Part shown: positions 16,704-25,546 of the stretch, piece by piece
How positions within the stretch are numbered: the stretch's first letter is position 1
Layout of the letters: every line of letters starts with the position of its first letter
Source of the DNA: Candidatus Cloacimonadota bacterium
Lineage (GTDB): Bacteria > Cloacimonadota > Cloacimonadia > Cloacimonadales > Cloacimonadaceae
DNA length: 46,582 nt
NCBI GenBank assembly: GCA_028706475.1
Contig: JAQWBI010000013.1
Coordinates: 1-46,582 of the forward strand
Direction: 5' to 3'
Notes under the pieces: generated by a model
What the model was told of the DNA's origin: nothing
Databases searched by the model: none
What the model saw: only the letters and a program-made list of their open reading frames with translations
Program-made: the position numbers and the translations under genes

Positions 16704-19463
16704 ATGAAAGATAAACTGTATCTTATCGACGGTACGGCGCTATTGTATCGCGCCTACTTTGCTTTCATCCGCAATCCGCTGATAAACAGCAAACAGGAGA
16801 ACACCTCTGCCATCTTTGGTGTATTGAATTCCTTCATCACCCTTGTGGACAAGATGGATGCCGCCTATGTGGCAATAGCGTTTGACCGTAAAGCAGCTAC
16901 TTTTCGACATCAGGACTACAAAGATTACAAGGCAAACCGCCCCCCGATGCCGGATGATCTGCAGAGTCAGATAGAGCCGGTAATTGAGTTCTTCCGCCTC
17001 ATCAAAGTGCCGCAGATCGGAGCAGACGGCTATGAGGCAGATGATGCTTTGGGCACTCTTGGAACGCATTTTCGGGATCGATTTGACATTGTGTACGTAA
17101 CCAGCGACAAGGATTATTGCCAATTGGTGGATGAAGCGGGGGTGATGTATGATCCCATGAAAGACCACATAATGGATGCAGCAGCGGTGCTCGAAAAATA
17201 TGGCGTACGACCGGATCAATTTGTGGATTATTTGGCCCTGGTAGGGGATAGCTCTGACAACATCCCGGGGGTACGAGGCATAGGACCTGTGGCTGCCACT
17301 AAGCTTTTGCAGCAGCATGAGAGTCTGGATGCGATCTATGCGGATTTGGACAAGGTAGAGCCGAAGTATCGCCAGAAATTGGAAGAGAACAAAGACAATG
17401 CCTACCTCTCGCAGCATTTGGCACGGATAGTACGGGATGCCAAGTTGGAAATACCTCGGGCGGAAGAACTCTCTTTTGATGCTGCCCGGCTTTCCGAATC
17501 CTTGCCGCTATTGAAACGCTACGAGATTAGCAGTTTACAGAAGAAGATAGAAGCGCGCATCCATGCCAATGAACCTGTACAAAGCATCAAAGAAGAGCAG
17601 GCCGACATCTTTACCAACCCGGTTCCGGATTCGCTTGCTCCTGAGATTGAGGCAGGTTCCAAAGCTCCCTTCGAAGTGCAATTAGTAACTGTGAACGATC
17701 TGGACAGTGTGCTAAAAGAGATCTCCGGAGTCGCAGTAGTCAGCCTGGATACGGAGACGGATTCTCTGGATGCCAGGGAGGCGAATCTGGTGGGGATTTC
17801 GCTTTGTACGCGGCCGGAGCGGGCATATTACCTGCCTCTGGGACATCAGATGGAGGATAATCTACCCTTGAAGGAGAGCTTGGAAGCACTGCACAAAGCG
17901 CTGAAAGGCAAAGAGATAATAGGACACAATCTCAAGTATGACTTCATGGTGCTGACGCGATATGGCTGGCAAATACCCATGAAATACTTCGATACCATGA
18001 TTGCCGCATACATCCTAGATGCCGGTAGTTTCAGCTTTTCTTTGGATGAATGTGCGAAACAGGAACTGAATTATACCATGTTGCCGATCTCGGCTTTGAT
18101 TGGTAGTGGCAAAAAGCAGATCAGCTTTGATCTTGTGTCTCAACATGATGCATGTTTTTATTCTGCGGAAGATGCTTGGGCGGCTTTTCGGCTGTATGAA
18201 ATCTATAAGGATCGCATTGCAAAAAGCCCTGCCCGCGATGTGTTTTATCAGATGGATATACCGCTCTTGCCCGTACTGATGAAGATGGAAGATAATGGTG
18301 TAAGCATCGATGAGAGGATCCTGGCAGACATCTCGCACCATCTGAATGAGCAGATCAAGAGCCTCAGCGAGGAGCTTTATGAAGCAGCGGGTTACGAATT
18401 TAACCTGAATAGCACGCAACAGTTGGCAAAACTCTTGTTTGAAGATTTGGGGCTGCCTGCAAAGAAGAAGACCAAAAGCGGATATTCTACCGACAACAGC
18501 GTATTGGAAGCACTCTCGGAAGAATATGAGATCGCAGGCAAGATCATCGAATACAGGCAGCTGGTGAAGTTGGAAAGCACCTATGTAAGTACGTTGCCAA
18601 AGCTGGTGAATCCCAATTCCGGCCGCATTCATTCCTCCTTCAATCAGTGCGTGGCCTCCACCGGGAGATTGTCTTCCACCAACCCTAATCTGCAGAACAT
18701 CCCGGTAAGGACCAAGATCGGTAGAGAGATACGCAAAGCCTTTGTTGCAGGGGACGATTCCAGCGTGATCCTGGCGGCGGATTACTCTCAGATAGAGCTT
18801 CGCCTTTTGGCATTGATGTCCGGAGACCAAATGCTGTTACAGGCTTTCAGGGACAATGTAGATATCCATCGCCAGACCGCTGCACAGATAGGCGGAATAT
18901 CCGTAGATGCGGTGAGTTCCGAGCAGCGCCGGGCAGCAAAAACCATCAATTTTGGCCTCTTGTACGGTATGGGACAGAGGAAGCTGGCCAGTGAACTCAG
19001 CATCAGCGCGGCCGAGGCAAAAGCAATGATAGAGAGATATTTTGCCCAATTTCCTTCAATACGGGAGTACCGGGCGGCTTGCATTGCTCAAGCCAAGGCC
19101 GAAGGACAAGTGCGTACGCTCTTTGGCAGAGTGTTGGCTCTCCCTGGAATCTACAGTAAAAACCAGGGTATCCGAAGCGAAGCAGAACGGGTGGCGGTAA
19201 ATATGCCCATCCAGGGAAGCGCCGCCGATATCATCAAACGAGCGATGCTAAGTATCCATGCTACAATACGGGATGATGAGCGCATAAAGATGATTATGCA
19301 GGTTCACGATGAGCTGGTCTTTGAGGTGCGCAAAGACTATGTGGAAGAGGCTATCAGCTTGGTACAGAAAGAGATGGAGGACGCTATGCCTTCAGATTAT
19401 CGTAAGATCGTAAGGCTGGCGGTTGACACCGGAGTGGGCAAAAACTGGTTTGAAGCGCATTAG
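16704..19463 (+). CDS. polA: DNA polymerase I
   Basis: A 919-residue repair and Okazaki-fragment polymerase with all three domains. The 5' nuclease (about 1-290) has LIDGTALLYRAYFAF, DGYEADDALG and the helix-hairpin-helix GDSSDNIPGVRGIGP. The 3'-5' exonuclease looks active: DTETD near residue 349, HNLKYDF, and YSAEDAWAA near the third motif. The polymerase domain has motif A DYSQIELR at about 693, motif B RRAAKTINFGLLYG near 741, and motif C VHDELVFE near 867. The start ATG has GGTGG upstream. The stop overlaps the tail of the convergent lipoprotein gene by 4 bases, leaving no room for a terminator. A Phe in motif B is the normal dNTP-selective state. Confidence 0.98.
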   Translation: MKDKLYLIDGTALLYRAYFAFIRNPLINSKQENTSAIFGVLNSFITLVDKMDAAYVAIAFDRKAATFRHQDYKDYKANRPPMPDDLQSQIEPVIEFFRLIKVPQIGADGYEADDALGTLGTHFRDRFDIVYVTSDKDYCQLVDEAGVMYDPMKDHIMDAAAVLEKYGVRPDQFVDYLALVGDSSDNIPGVRGIGPVAATKLLQQHESLDAIYADLDKVEPKYRQKLEENKDNAYLSQHLARIVRDAKLEIPRAEELSFDAARLSESLPLLKRYEISSLQKKIEARIHANEPVQSIKEEQADIFTNPVPDSLAPEIEAGSKAPFEVQLVTVNDLDSVLKEISGVAVVSLDTETDSLDAREANLVGISLCTRPERAYYLPLGHQMEDNLPLKESLEALHKALKGKEIIGHNLKYDFMVLTRYGWQIPMKYFDTMIAAYILDAGSFSFSLDECAKQELNYTMLPISALIGSGKKQISFDLVSQHDACFYSAEDAWAAFRLYEIYKDRIAKSPARDVFYQMDIPLLPVLMKMEDNGVSIDERILADISHHLNEQIKSLSEELYEAAGYEFNLNSTQQLAKLLFEDLGLPAKKKTKSGYSTDNSVLEALSEEYEIAGKIIEYRQLVKLESTYVSTLPKLVNPNSGRIHSSFNQCVASTGRLSSTNPNLQNIPVRTKIGREIRKAFVAGDDSSVILAADYSQIELRLLALMSGDQMLLQAFRDNVDIHRQTAAQIGGISVDAVSSEQRRAAKTINFGLLYGMGQRKLASELSISAAEAKAMIERYFAQFPSIREYRAACIAQAKAEGQVRTLFGRVLALPGIYSKNQGIRSEAERVAVNMPIQGSAADIIKRAMLSIHATIRDDERIKMIMQVHDELVFEVRKDYVEEAISLVQKEMEDAMPSDYRKIVRLAVDTGVGKNWFEAH

Positions 19464-20164
19464 GATTGGTGTTTCAGACGCTCCAACAGATGTGATTTAC
19501 GGCTGATTTTGAATAGCCAAAAGATCACAAACACAATCAGGAAAAGCCCTATAAAGCCAATCACAAAAACGAACCACGGCAGTTCCTTACGAAACTCCGC
19601 AGTCATAAACTCGTGAGAATTCCACATCTGAGCAGTATCGTATTTCCACAAGATGCTTTTGCCTTTCACATCCACGTTTTCCGGCAGGGCATTGGTATCC
19701 ACTATCTCCCAGGGAACGTTCAGTTTATAAGTCCAGGTAAGCCCTTCTCCCGACATCTGGGTGAAGAAGCTTTCCAATTCATCATCATTATCCTGGCTGC
19801 CCAGAGCAATTCTGCGCTTGAAAGTGATGCGCCGCCCCGGCTCTTTGTTTAGAGTAATCTTGCCCCAAAAATCTGCAGCGCCCAACTGGTCATTTACATT
19901 GTTGAAGGATTCTATGTCTTGGAATTTGAAGACAATATCATATATCACGTTCTGACCCTGACGACTTACATCGTAGCTTACAAGGCTGATGCCCGGAAGA
20001 TCTGCCTTGCGCAAAATCTCTTCCGTGTTCTCATAGGGTGAGCGGTTGATCAAGCATAGCTTTGCCTTGCCTGAGCCGTCTCGATGCAGCCAGAGCTCTT
20101 CTTCATAATGCACGCATCCAAATAGCGTAAATAATGCCAGAATGCATATTGCAAGCCGTTTCAT
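19460..20164 (-). CDS. Lipoprotein with C-terminal transmembrane helix
   Basis: Not assigned to a named family. The 234-residue product has a lipoprotein signal with Cys17 in LFGC. The mature part is beta-rich with phrases such as LWLHRDGSGKAKLC and a FKRRIALGSQDNDDELESFF segment. A strong single transmembrane helix follows at about 194-217 (FVFVIGFIGLFLIVFVIFWL), then a short basic tail. The combination of an N-terminal lipid anchor and a C-terminal helix is unusual and recalls LppM-like proteins. It lies alone after a 139-base gap. A TATAAT -10-like hexamer sits at 20191-20186 on the minus strand. Confidence 0.7.
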   Translation of the reverse strand: MKRLAICILALFTLFGCVHYEEELWLHRDGSGKAKLCLINRSPYENTEEILRKADLPGISLVSYDVSRQGQNVIYDIVFKFQDIESFNNVNDQLGAADFWGKITLNKEPGRRITFKRRIALGSQDNDDELESFFTQMSGEGLTWTYKLNVPWEIVDTNALPENVDVKGKSILWKYDTAQMWNSHEFMTAEFRKELPWFVFVIGFIGLFLIVFVIFWLFKISRKSHLLERLKHQS

Positions 20165-20303
20165 TTGATATCCGTCCTCATATGGATTATATAATAACCT
20201 AAAAACAAATTATGCTACTTTTGGCAAGCTTTTTTTGAAGGCTATGCCAGTTAGCAGGATATAAGGCTGTGGCTCAGACCGATCCTGCGGTCAGATTCAG
20301 CTG

Positions 20304-21584
20304 TTAATAATACCTCAGCAGTATGTATAAGGTACTCAGGATTATGGAGCTTGAAGTAAAGATAACTCCGATTTTGGTGAATTCTTTGAAGCTGATGTGA
20401 AAGCCGTTGCGATTGGCAATGCCCGCCGCCACGATGTTCGCTGAAGCACCGATGAGTGTACCGTTTCCCCCCAGGCAAGTGCCCAGTGCCAAAGACCACC
20501 AGATGGGATGCATCACTTCGGGTTTTCCTATCAGGATGCCCAAACGTTCCAGCACCGGGATCATGGCTGCCACAAACGGTACGTTGTCGATAAACGCACT
20601 GAAGACCCCGGAGATCCACAGAATCAGCATCGATGTGGAGCGGGGTTCTCCTTTGCTGATCATCATCACTCCTTCCGCTATCATATTGATAAAGCCAGTC
20701 TCCACCAAAGATTCCACGATCATAAACAGTCCCATAAAGAAGAAGATGGTTACCCAATCCACATCGTCGGAAAGGATGTGTTCTACCTTCTTGCGGTCAG
20801 AAATCACCAGTAAAAAGAGTCCTGCGCTCATGGCAATGGTGGCGGTCTCAATATGTAATACTCCTTGCAGGGCAAAAGCTGTAAGCATCAGGACAAGCAC
20901 GATCAGGCTAATCCGCAGCAGGGGCTTACTCTTAATCAGGTTCTTTTCGTTGTAACTCAATAGTTTGGCGCGGTCTTCATTGGTAACTTGCATGCCTTTG
21001 CGATACAGTAGCCAGATCAATCCCACGGAGAATATTGTGATTATAAGAACCGGTGGTGTGAGATTGAGCAGAAAATCCATGAAGTTGTAGTCCGTAGCAG
21101 AGCCGATCAGGATGTTGGGCGGGTCTCCGATCATTGTGGCAGCGCCACCGGCATTTGACCCAATCACCATGGTAATAATGAAGGGAATGGGGCTTATTTT
21201 CAGTTCACTGGCGATCAAAAGCACGATTGGTACCAGGATCATGATGGTGGTTACGCTACCCATGAAAGCAGAGATGAAGGTAGTAAGCAGATACATCAGA
21301 ATCAGGATGGACAGTGGTCTGCCTTTTGCTATCTTGGCGATGCGGATGGCCATATACATAAAGAGTCCCGTCTGGCGCATCACAGATATCACCAGCATCA
21401 TCCCAATCAGGAAGAAGATAACGTTCCAGTCGATGGCGGCAAAGGCAATCTCCTGATGCACGATACCAGTAAGTATTATTGCAAAACCGCCCATCAGTGC
21501 GGCCAGCATCTTGTTGATCCATTCTGTGATAATCAAGACGTATGTGATGGCGAAAATGGCTAGAGCGATAAGCATTAGAGTCAT
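20304..21584 (-). CDS. ArsB/NhaD-type ion transporter
   Basis: A 426-residue polytopic transporter with about 11 membrane helices in the ion transporter superfamily that includes ArsB, NhaD and SLC13-type carriers. Family-like sequences are AIDWNVIFFLIGMM, NAGGAATMIGDPPNILIGSA and, in the second half, DNVPFVAAMIPV with LGGNGTLIGASANIVAAG. The two GDPPN/GASAN loops mark the paired re-entrant substrate regions. Arsenite, Na+/H+ exchange and organic anion transport cannot be distinguished. It is the last gene of a minus-strand operon, starting 6 bases after the EIIA-CBS gene, without a clear Shine-Dalgarno sequence of its own, so translational coupling is likely. Confidence 0.9.
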   Translation of the reverse strand: MTLMLIALAIFAITYVLIITEWINKMLAALMGGFAIILTGIVHQEIAFAAIDWNVIFFLIGMMLVISVMRQTGLFMYMAIRIAKIAKGRPLSILILMYLLTTFISAFMGSVTTIMILVPIVLLIASELKISPIPFIITMVIGSNAGGAATMIGDPPNILIGSATDYNFMDFLLNLTPPVLIITIFSVGLIWLLYRKGMQVTNEDRAKLLSYNEKNLIKSKPLLRISLIVLVLMLTAFALQGVLHIETATIAMSAGLFLLVISDRKKVEHILSDDVDWVTIFFFMGLFMIVESLVETGFINMIAEGVMMISKGEPRSTSMLILWISGVFSAFIDNVPFVAAMIPVLERLGILIGKPEVMHPIWWSLALGTCLGGNGTLIGASANIVAAGIANRNGFHISFKEFTKIGVIFTSSSIILSTLYILLRYY

Positions 21585-21590
21585 TTTGTT

Positions 21591-22493
21591 TTAGGCCTTG
21601 ATTACTTTTCTAAAGATGTCCATGGCAGTTACCACCCCCTGCAGCTTGCCCTCTTCATCTACAACAGAATAGAAGCGTTTTTTATTGTGAATCATCTCAA
21701 ATACTGCTTCGGGGATGGAGGTATCTGGGCTGAGATGCCGACCATCCGGTATCATCACATCTTTAACGCATAGGATGTCTTCCTGTTCAAACAACTTTTC
21801 CAGGGGCTCGTATGACCTCAGGAAGCTTACATCGTCCAGCATCATCAGATAATTCGGTACACCTACCTTAAGGAGGTTCAATATGCTGACTTCCCCAATA
21901 TAGATATTGTTTTCATCTACTACGGGAACGTAGGATAGGTTACGGCTGCACAGAGCGTCGCTCAATTCGCTCAATAGAGCTTTTGGGTGTACTGTTACCA
22001 TATCTGTAACCATGATATCGGATAGTGTAACCTCTTTTTTCAAAACAATCTCGGGGTCTTTGAAGAAATGAAGCACCTGTGCAGCATCATGAGCATTCAT
22101 CAGGTTATCCATTTTCTGAGTGTCTTTGGAGATATTCAAGAGGTTTGCCACGATGTTCAGATACAGGTTAGACGAGCTTTTATCCGAGATGATGAGGCAG
22201 ACCCAATGTACCTTTGTTTCCTCATAAATTAGCGGATTCTGCAGAAAAGCCATGCCAATCACGGTGTCATGAAAACCATCCATCCGGATGTGGGGGATGG
22301 CGATTCCTGTGGGATAAGCAGTGCTACTCTGTTCGTCCCGCTTCATAATCAGCTCGATTAATTTATCACCGCAGACAGGTAGTTGGTTGTACTTGGATAT
22401 ACGTTCTACCAGCATGCGATATATCTGTTCTCTGGAAAGAATCTGACTCTCATGCAGAATTGTCCTTGTATCCAAGAAATTTGAGAGATACAT
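21591..22493 (-). CDS. PTS EIIA-type domain fused to paired CBS domains
   Basis: A 300-residue cytoplasmic regulator. Residues 1-150 match the EIIA-Ntr/Fru fold, with the phospho-acceptor His68 in TGIAIPHIR. Residues 160-300 hold two CBS modules (DIMVTDMVTVHPKALLSEL and DVMIPDGRHLSPDTSIPEAV), which commonly bind adenine nucleotides. No EIIB or EIIC partner is encoded nearby, so it probably works as a sensor rather than in sugar uptake. Placed between the PorX homologue (8 bases upstream) and the ArsB/NhaD-type transporter (6 bases downstream), it may gate that transporter. GGAGG precedes the ATG and overlaps the PorX stop codon. Confidence 0.88.
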   Translation of the reverse strand: MYLSNFLDTRTILHESQILSREQIYRMLVERISKYNQLPVCGDKLIELIMKRDEQSSTAYPTGIAIPHIRMDGFHDTVIGMAFLQNPLIYEETKVHWVCLIISDKSSSNLYLNIVANLLNISKDTQKMDNLMNAHDAAQVLHFFKDPEIVLKKEVTLSDIMVTDMVTVHPKALLSELSDALCSRNLSYVPVVDENNIYIGEVSILNLLKVGVPNYLMMLDDVSFLRSYEPLEKLFEQEDILCVKDVMIPDGRHLSPDTSIPEAVFEMIHNKKRFYSVVDEEGKLQGVVTAMDIFRKVIKA

Positions 22494-22501
22494 ATTCCCT
22501 C

Positions 22502-24064
22502 CTATCTTTTCTTTTTACTGCGGCAGGTCACGATGGGCAGGATCATCTCTTCCATAGAGACACCACCATGCTGGAAAGTACCGTTGTATTGGCGTTGATA
22601 CTGGTGATAGCTATTGGGATACACGAAATAGTAATCATCCTTGGCAAAGATAAAGTTGTCCACAATGCTCTTTGAAGGCAAGCCATAATCGGCAGGTTTC
22701 TTCACAAAGAGAGCGTGCCGATCATTAGCAGTGAGGTTCTTACCTTCTTTGTAACGAACGGTTACTGAAGTATCTTTATCGCCTATCACCTGGGTGGCGC
22801 GATTCACTTTGATGGAACCGTGATCTGTGGAGATGATTACGATGGCGTCTTGTTTGGCGATCAGTTTCAAGGCTTCATATAGCGATGAATGCAGGAACCA
22901 GTGTTTGGTGAAAGCTCTGAGGCCTTCTTCATGAGGTATGGCTTCCTGCAGGATTTGGTCGCGGGAACGGTGATGCGCCAAGAGATCCAGGAAGTTGTAA
23001 ACCAGAACTATCAGGTTCTCTTTGCTCCAGGTTTCAATCTTGCGCAACACGAAATTACCTTCATCCATGTTGAATATCTTCACATATTTGGAGCTGGGAT
23101 CCATCTGATAACCCAGTTCTGTGATATGCTCGTTCAGCAGTTGATGTTCATTGCGATTGCGGCTGTTGTCCATCTCCGACGAGTTTACCCAGTATTCTGG
23201 GAAGCGCTTGGCAATATCGATGGGAAGGAGTCCGCTGAAGATGGAGTTTCGGGAGTATGGCGTAGCAGTGGGCAAGATTGAGAAATACAGATCCAGCTCT
23301 TCCTCAAAAAGCTCCTGAACATAAGGCTGAATCGCCATATACTGATCCAGGCGCATGCAGTCGATGATTATAAAGTAGATCGGCACATTGGACTCAAAGT
23401 GAGGTGCCACATACTGCGATATAAGGTCAAAACTAAGGTTGGGACGCTCATCAGTCCTTAGCCAGTCTTTGTAGTTGCGTTCTACATAACTGGTGAATTC
23501 AGAATTGCAATTACGCTTTTCCAGAAAGTGGGTCTGACGCAGTCCATCATCGTTCACCTCATCAATACGCAATTCCCACTGTGCCATCTCGCGATATATC
23601 TCGCCCCATTCATTCCAATCGGGATTGGAGAACAGACGCTGATTCAGCTTTGCCATATATTGCGAGTATTGCTGACCTATCTCATTTGCCCTTATTTCAT
23701 CGGCTTGGAATATCTTCTTTATTGCCATGATGATCTGAGAGGGATTGATGGGCTTGATCAGATAATCCGAGATCTGCGAGGCGATGGCTTTGTTCATCAA
23801 ACCCTCTTCCTCGCTCTTGGTTACCATCACGATGGGCAGAGCATTGTTGATGCGTTTTATCTCCTGCAGCGTAGCCAGACCGTCCAGACCGGGCATCATC
23901 TCATCCAATATCACGAGGTCATATTTGTTTTCCACTACTTGCTCGATGGCGTCTGCCCCGTTGTTGCAGGTATCTACTGTATAATTCCGCTCTTCCAAAA
24001 AGAGCACGAATGGTTTCAAAAGATCGATCTCATCATCGACCCAGAGTATTTTCATCAATTTCAT
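22502..24064 (-). CDS. PorX-type response regulator with PglZ domain
   Basis: A 520-residue two-domain protein. Residues 1-120 are a receiver domain with acidic pocket D10-D11, phospho-acceptor Asp54 in LVILDEMMPG and Lys104 in YLIKPINP. The rest is an alkaline-phosphatase-fold PglZ domain: IIIDCMRLDQ near 235, PTATPYSRNS with candidate nucleophile Thr266 or Thr268, STDHGS, and a C-terminal FQHGGVSMEEM. This architecture is that of PorX, the T9SS regulator of Porphyromonas and Flavobacterium, whose PglZ part is a phosphodiesterase. No cognate PorY kinase is adjacent. AAGGAG sits 7 bases before ATG 24064; an in-frame ATG at 24055 is possible. The upstream gene ends 5 bases earlier. Confidence 0.9.
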   Translation of the reverse strand: MKLMKILWVDDEIDLLKPFVLFLEERNYTVDTCNNGADAIEQVVENKYDLVILDEMMPGLDGLATLQEIKRINNALPIVMVTKSEEEGLMNKAIASQISDYLIKPINPSQIIMAIKKIFQADEIRANEIGQQYSQYMAKLNQRLFSNPDWNEWGEIYREMAQWELRIDEVNDDGLRQTHFLEKRNCNSEFTSYVERNYKDWLRTDERPNLSFDLISQYVAPHFESNVPIYFIIIDCMRLDQYMAIQPYVQELFEEELDLYFSILPTATPYSRNSIFSGLLPIDIAKRFPEYWVNSSEMDNSRNRNEHQLLNEHITELGYQMDPSSKYVKIFNMDEGNFVLRKIETWSKENLIVLVYNFLDLLAHHRSRDQILQEAIPHEEGLRAFTKHWFLHSSLYEALKLIAKQDAIVIISTDHGSIKVNRATQVIGDKDTSVTVRYKEGKNLTANDRHALFVKKPADYGLPSKSIVDNFIFAKDDYYFVYPNSYHQYQRQYNGTFQHGGVSMEEMILPIVTCRSKKKR

Positions 24065-24069
24065 GCAGC

Positions 24070-24684
24070 TTACTCCTTGTTCGTTTGGATTTCCTGTTCA
24101 AAAGCGCGTTGGCGCTCTTTCACCAATTTCTTTACGGCTTCCAGGTCACTCTCCTGAAAGTAAAGAGCGAGCTTGAAATTCAGCTCACTTTTAGAGCAAT
24201 TGAACCATGTTGTCATCTTCTCCAGATATTGATCTATAAACACTTTTTTGAGGTCCGAGTCGTCCTCTTTATCTTTCTTCTTCAGCTCTTTAATCTCGCT
24301 GCGAAGCTCATTTGTAGGTGTCTCTACAGCCTTCTGCATCCAGAGTTCCCGCTCGTCCCAATTAGCTTTTTGTACCATTGGTTTGATCAGTTGCAAGCGC
24401 TCAAAACCTATCTCTTTCACGCTTACCTCGTCCACATCCATCTCTTCCACATAGAGGTCGAAGGTTGAGGCCAATTTTCCCGCCAGAGACCCGGAAAGCT
24501 GATATTCCGCTTCCACAAAGTCCTTGAAGCTGTCATAACCCTTGAAGCGATATAGTTTGCTGCGCTTTATCTCACTCAATAGCTCGCCCAGAGCTACAAA
24601 GTTGTCTTCCAATTTCTCTTTAAGATTCGCGATTGCTGTAAATTTCTCGTCGGGACTCATATTTTCTGTTCTTTCGTTTGCCAT
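24070..24684 (-). CDS. Helical charged protein upstream of the PorX homologue
   Basis: Not recognised with confidence. The 204-residue product is alpha-helical and highly charged, with no signal peptide or membrane helix. Residues 17-100 (KFTAIANLKEKLEDNFVALG, then a YDSFKDFVEAEYQLSGSLAG segment) have the feel of a helix-turn-helix or plasmid ParB-like region, and a Lys/Glu-rich linker follows near 130. It could be a DNA-binding adaptor or a partner of PorX. The ATG at 24684 follows GAGGA, 16 bases after the panB stop. Its stop lies 5 bases before the PorX start, with the PorX ribosome site inside its tail, so the two are co-translated. Confidence 0.7.
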   Translation of the reverse strand: MANERTENMSPDEKFTAIANLKEKLEDNFVALGELLSEIKRSKLYRFKGYDSFKDFVEAEYQLSGSLAGKLASTFDLYVEEMDVDEVSVKEIGFERLQLIKPMVQKANWDERELWMQKAVETPTNELRSEIKELKKKDKEDDSDLKKVFIDQYLEKMTTWFNCSKSELNFKLALYFQESDLEAVKKLVKERQRAFEQEIQTNKE

Positions 24685-24700
24685 GTCGTTTTCCTCACAC

Positions 24701-25546
24701 TTAATCTATGGGATAGTAGCTGTGTTCGCGGGCGGGGAATAGCCCTTCCCGCACTTCCCGGCTGTAGTCCATAATGGCTTCGGGAATGCTTTTATTCAAG
24801 TTTGCATATTGTCTTACAAATTTCGCCTGCATTGTGCTGTAACCCAGCATGTCGTGATAGACCAAGACCTGGCCGTCACAATATCTTCCTGCTCCAATGC
24901 CGATGGTGGGGATATGCAGTGATTCGCTGATCTCTTTGCCCAAAAGCTCGGGGATTCCCTCCAGTACCAGCATAAAGGCTCCTGCTTCTTCCACGGCTTT
25001 AGCTTGCCTGAAGATCTCTTCGTGAGCCCTTTCGCTCTTGCCCTGAACCTTGAATCCACCAAATTTCAGCACGGATTGGGGAGTGAGTCCGATGTGGGCA
25101 CATACGGGGATTTCCATGTCCACGATTTCCCTGATGGCATTCAGACGCGATGTATATCCGCCTTCCAGCTTCACTGCATTGGCTTCACCGTCACGCACCA
25201 AACGGGATGCGTTTAACCGGGTCTCACGGGAATCCAGATGATAGCTCATGTATGGCATATCCACGATGATATATTTATCCGGCGCTCCTCTGCGAACCGC
25301 CGCACTATGCGAGATCATGTCCTCCATCGTCACTTTCAGAGTGCTGTCATAACCCAATACCACCATCCCCAGGGAATCGCCTACCAGGATCACGTCGATA
25401 TCGGTAGCTGCAACTACACGGCCTTCGGCAAAATTGTAGGCAGTGATCATCGTGATCTTCTGATGCTTCTGTTTCATAAGAGCAAAGCTTTGTGCGCTAT
25501 TAGTCTTATTCGCCGGTGCTGTCATCGGTATTACCTTCTCTTTCAT
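24701..25546 (-). CDS. panB: 3-methyl-2-oxobutanoate hydroxymethyltransferase
   Basis: First enzyme of pantothenate synthesis: transfers hydroxymethyl from 5,10-methylene-tetrahydrofolate to ketoisovalerate. The 281 residues show KITMITAYNF, VILVGDSLGMVVLG, the VKLEGGY sequence, and VCAHIGLTPQSV, with the IGIGAGRYCDGQVLVYHDMLG block near the C-terminus. The metal-binding Asp of GDS and the catalytic Glu are present. Start 25546 is chosen for GAGGTGG about 6 bases upstream. The open frame continues to 25603, and ATG 25525 is also possible. The start overlaps the tail of the MORN-type gene by 41 bases. Other pan genes are not in the window. Confidence 0.95.
   Translation of the reverse strand: MKEKVIPMTAPANKTNSAQSFALMKQKHQKITMITAYNFAEGRVVAATDIDVILVGDSLGMVVLGYDSTLKVTMEDMISHSAAVRRGAPDKYIIVDMPYMSYHLDSRETRLNASRLVRDGEANAVKLEGGYTSRLNAIREIVDMEIPVCAHIGLTPQSVLKFGGFKVQGKSERAHEEIFRQAKAVEEAGAFMLVLEGIPELLGKEISESLHIPTIGIGAGRYCDGQVLVYHDMLGYSTMQAKFVRQYANLNKSIPEAIMDYSREVREGLFPAREHSYYPID

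Noticed and set aside
18015-18830. Long minus-strand open frame of 271 codons inside polA
   Set aside because: It lies fully antisense to conserved polymerase motifs and has no family character or ribosome site.
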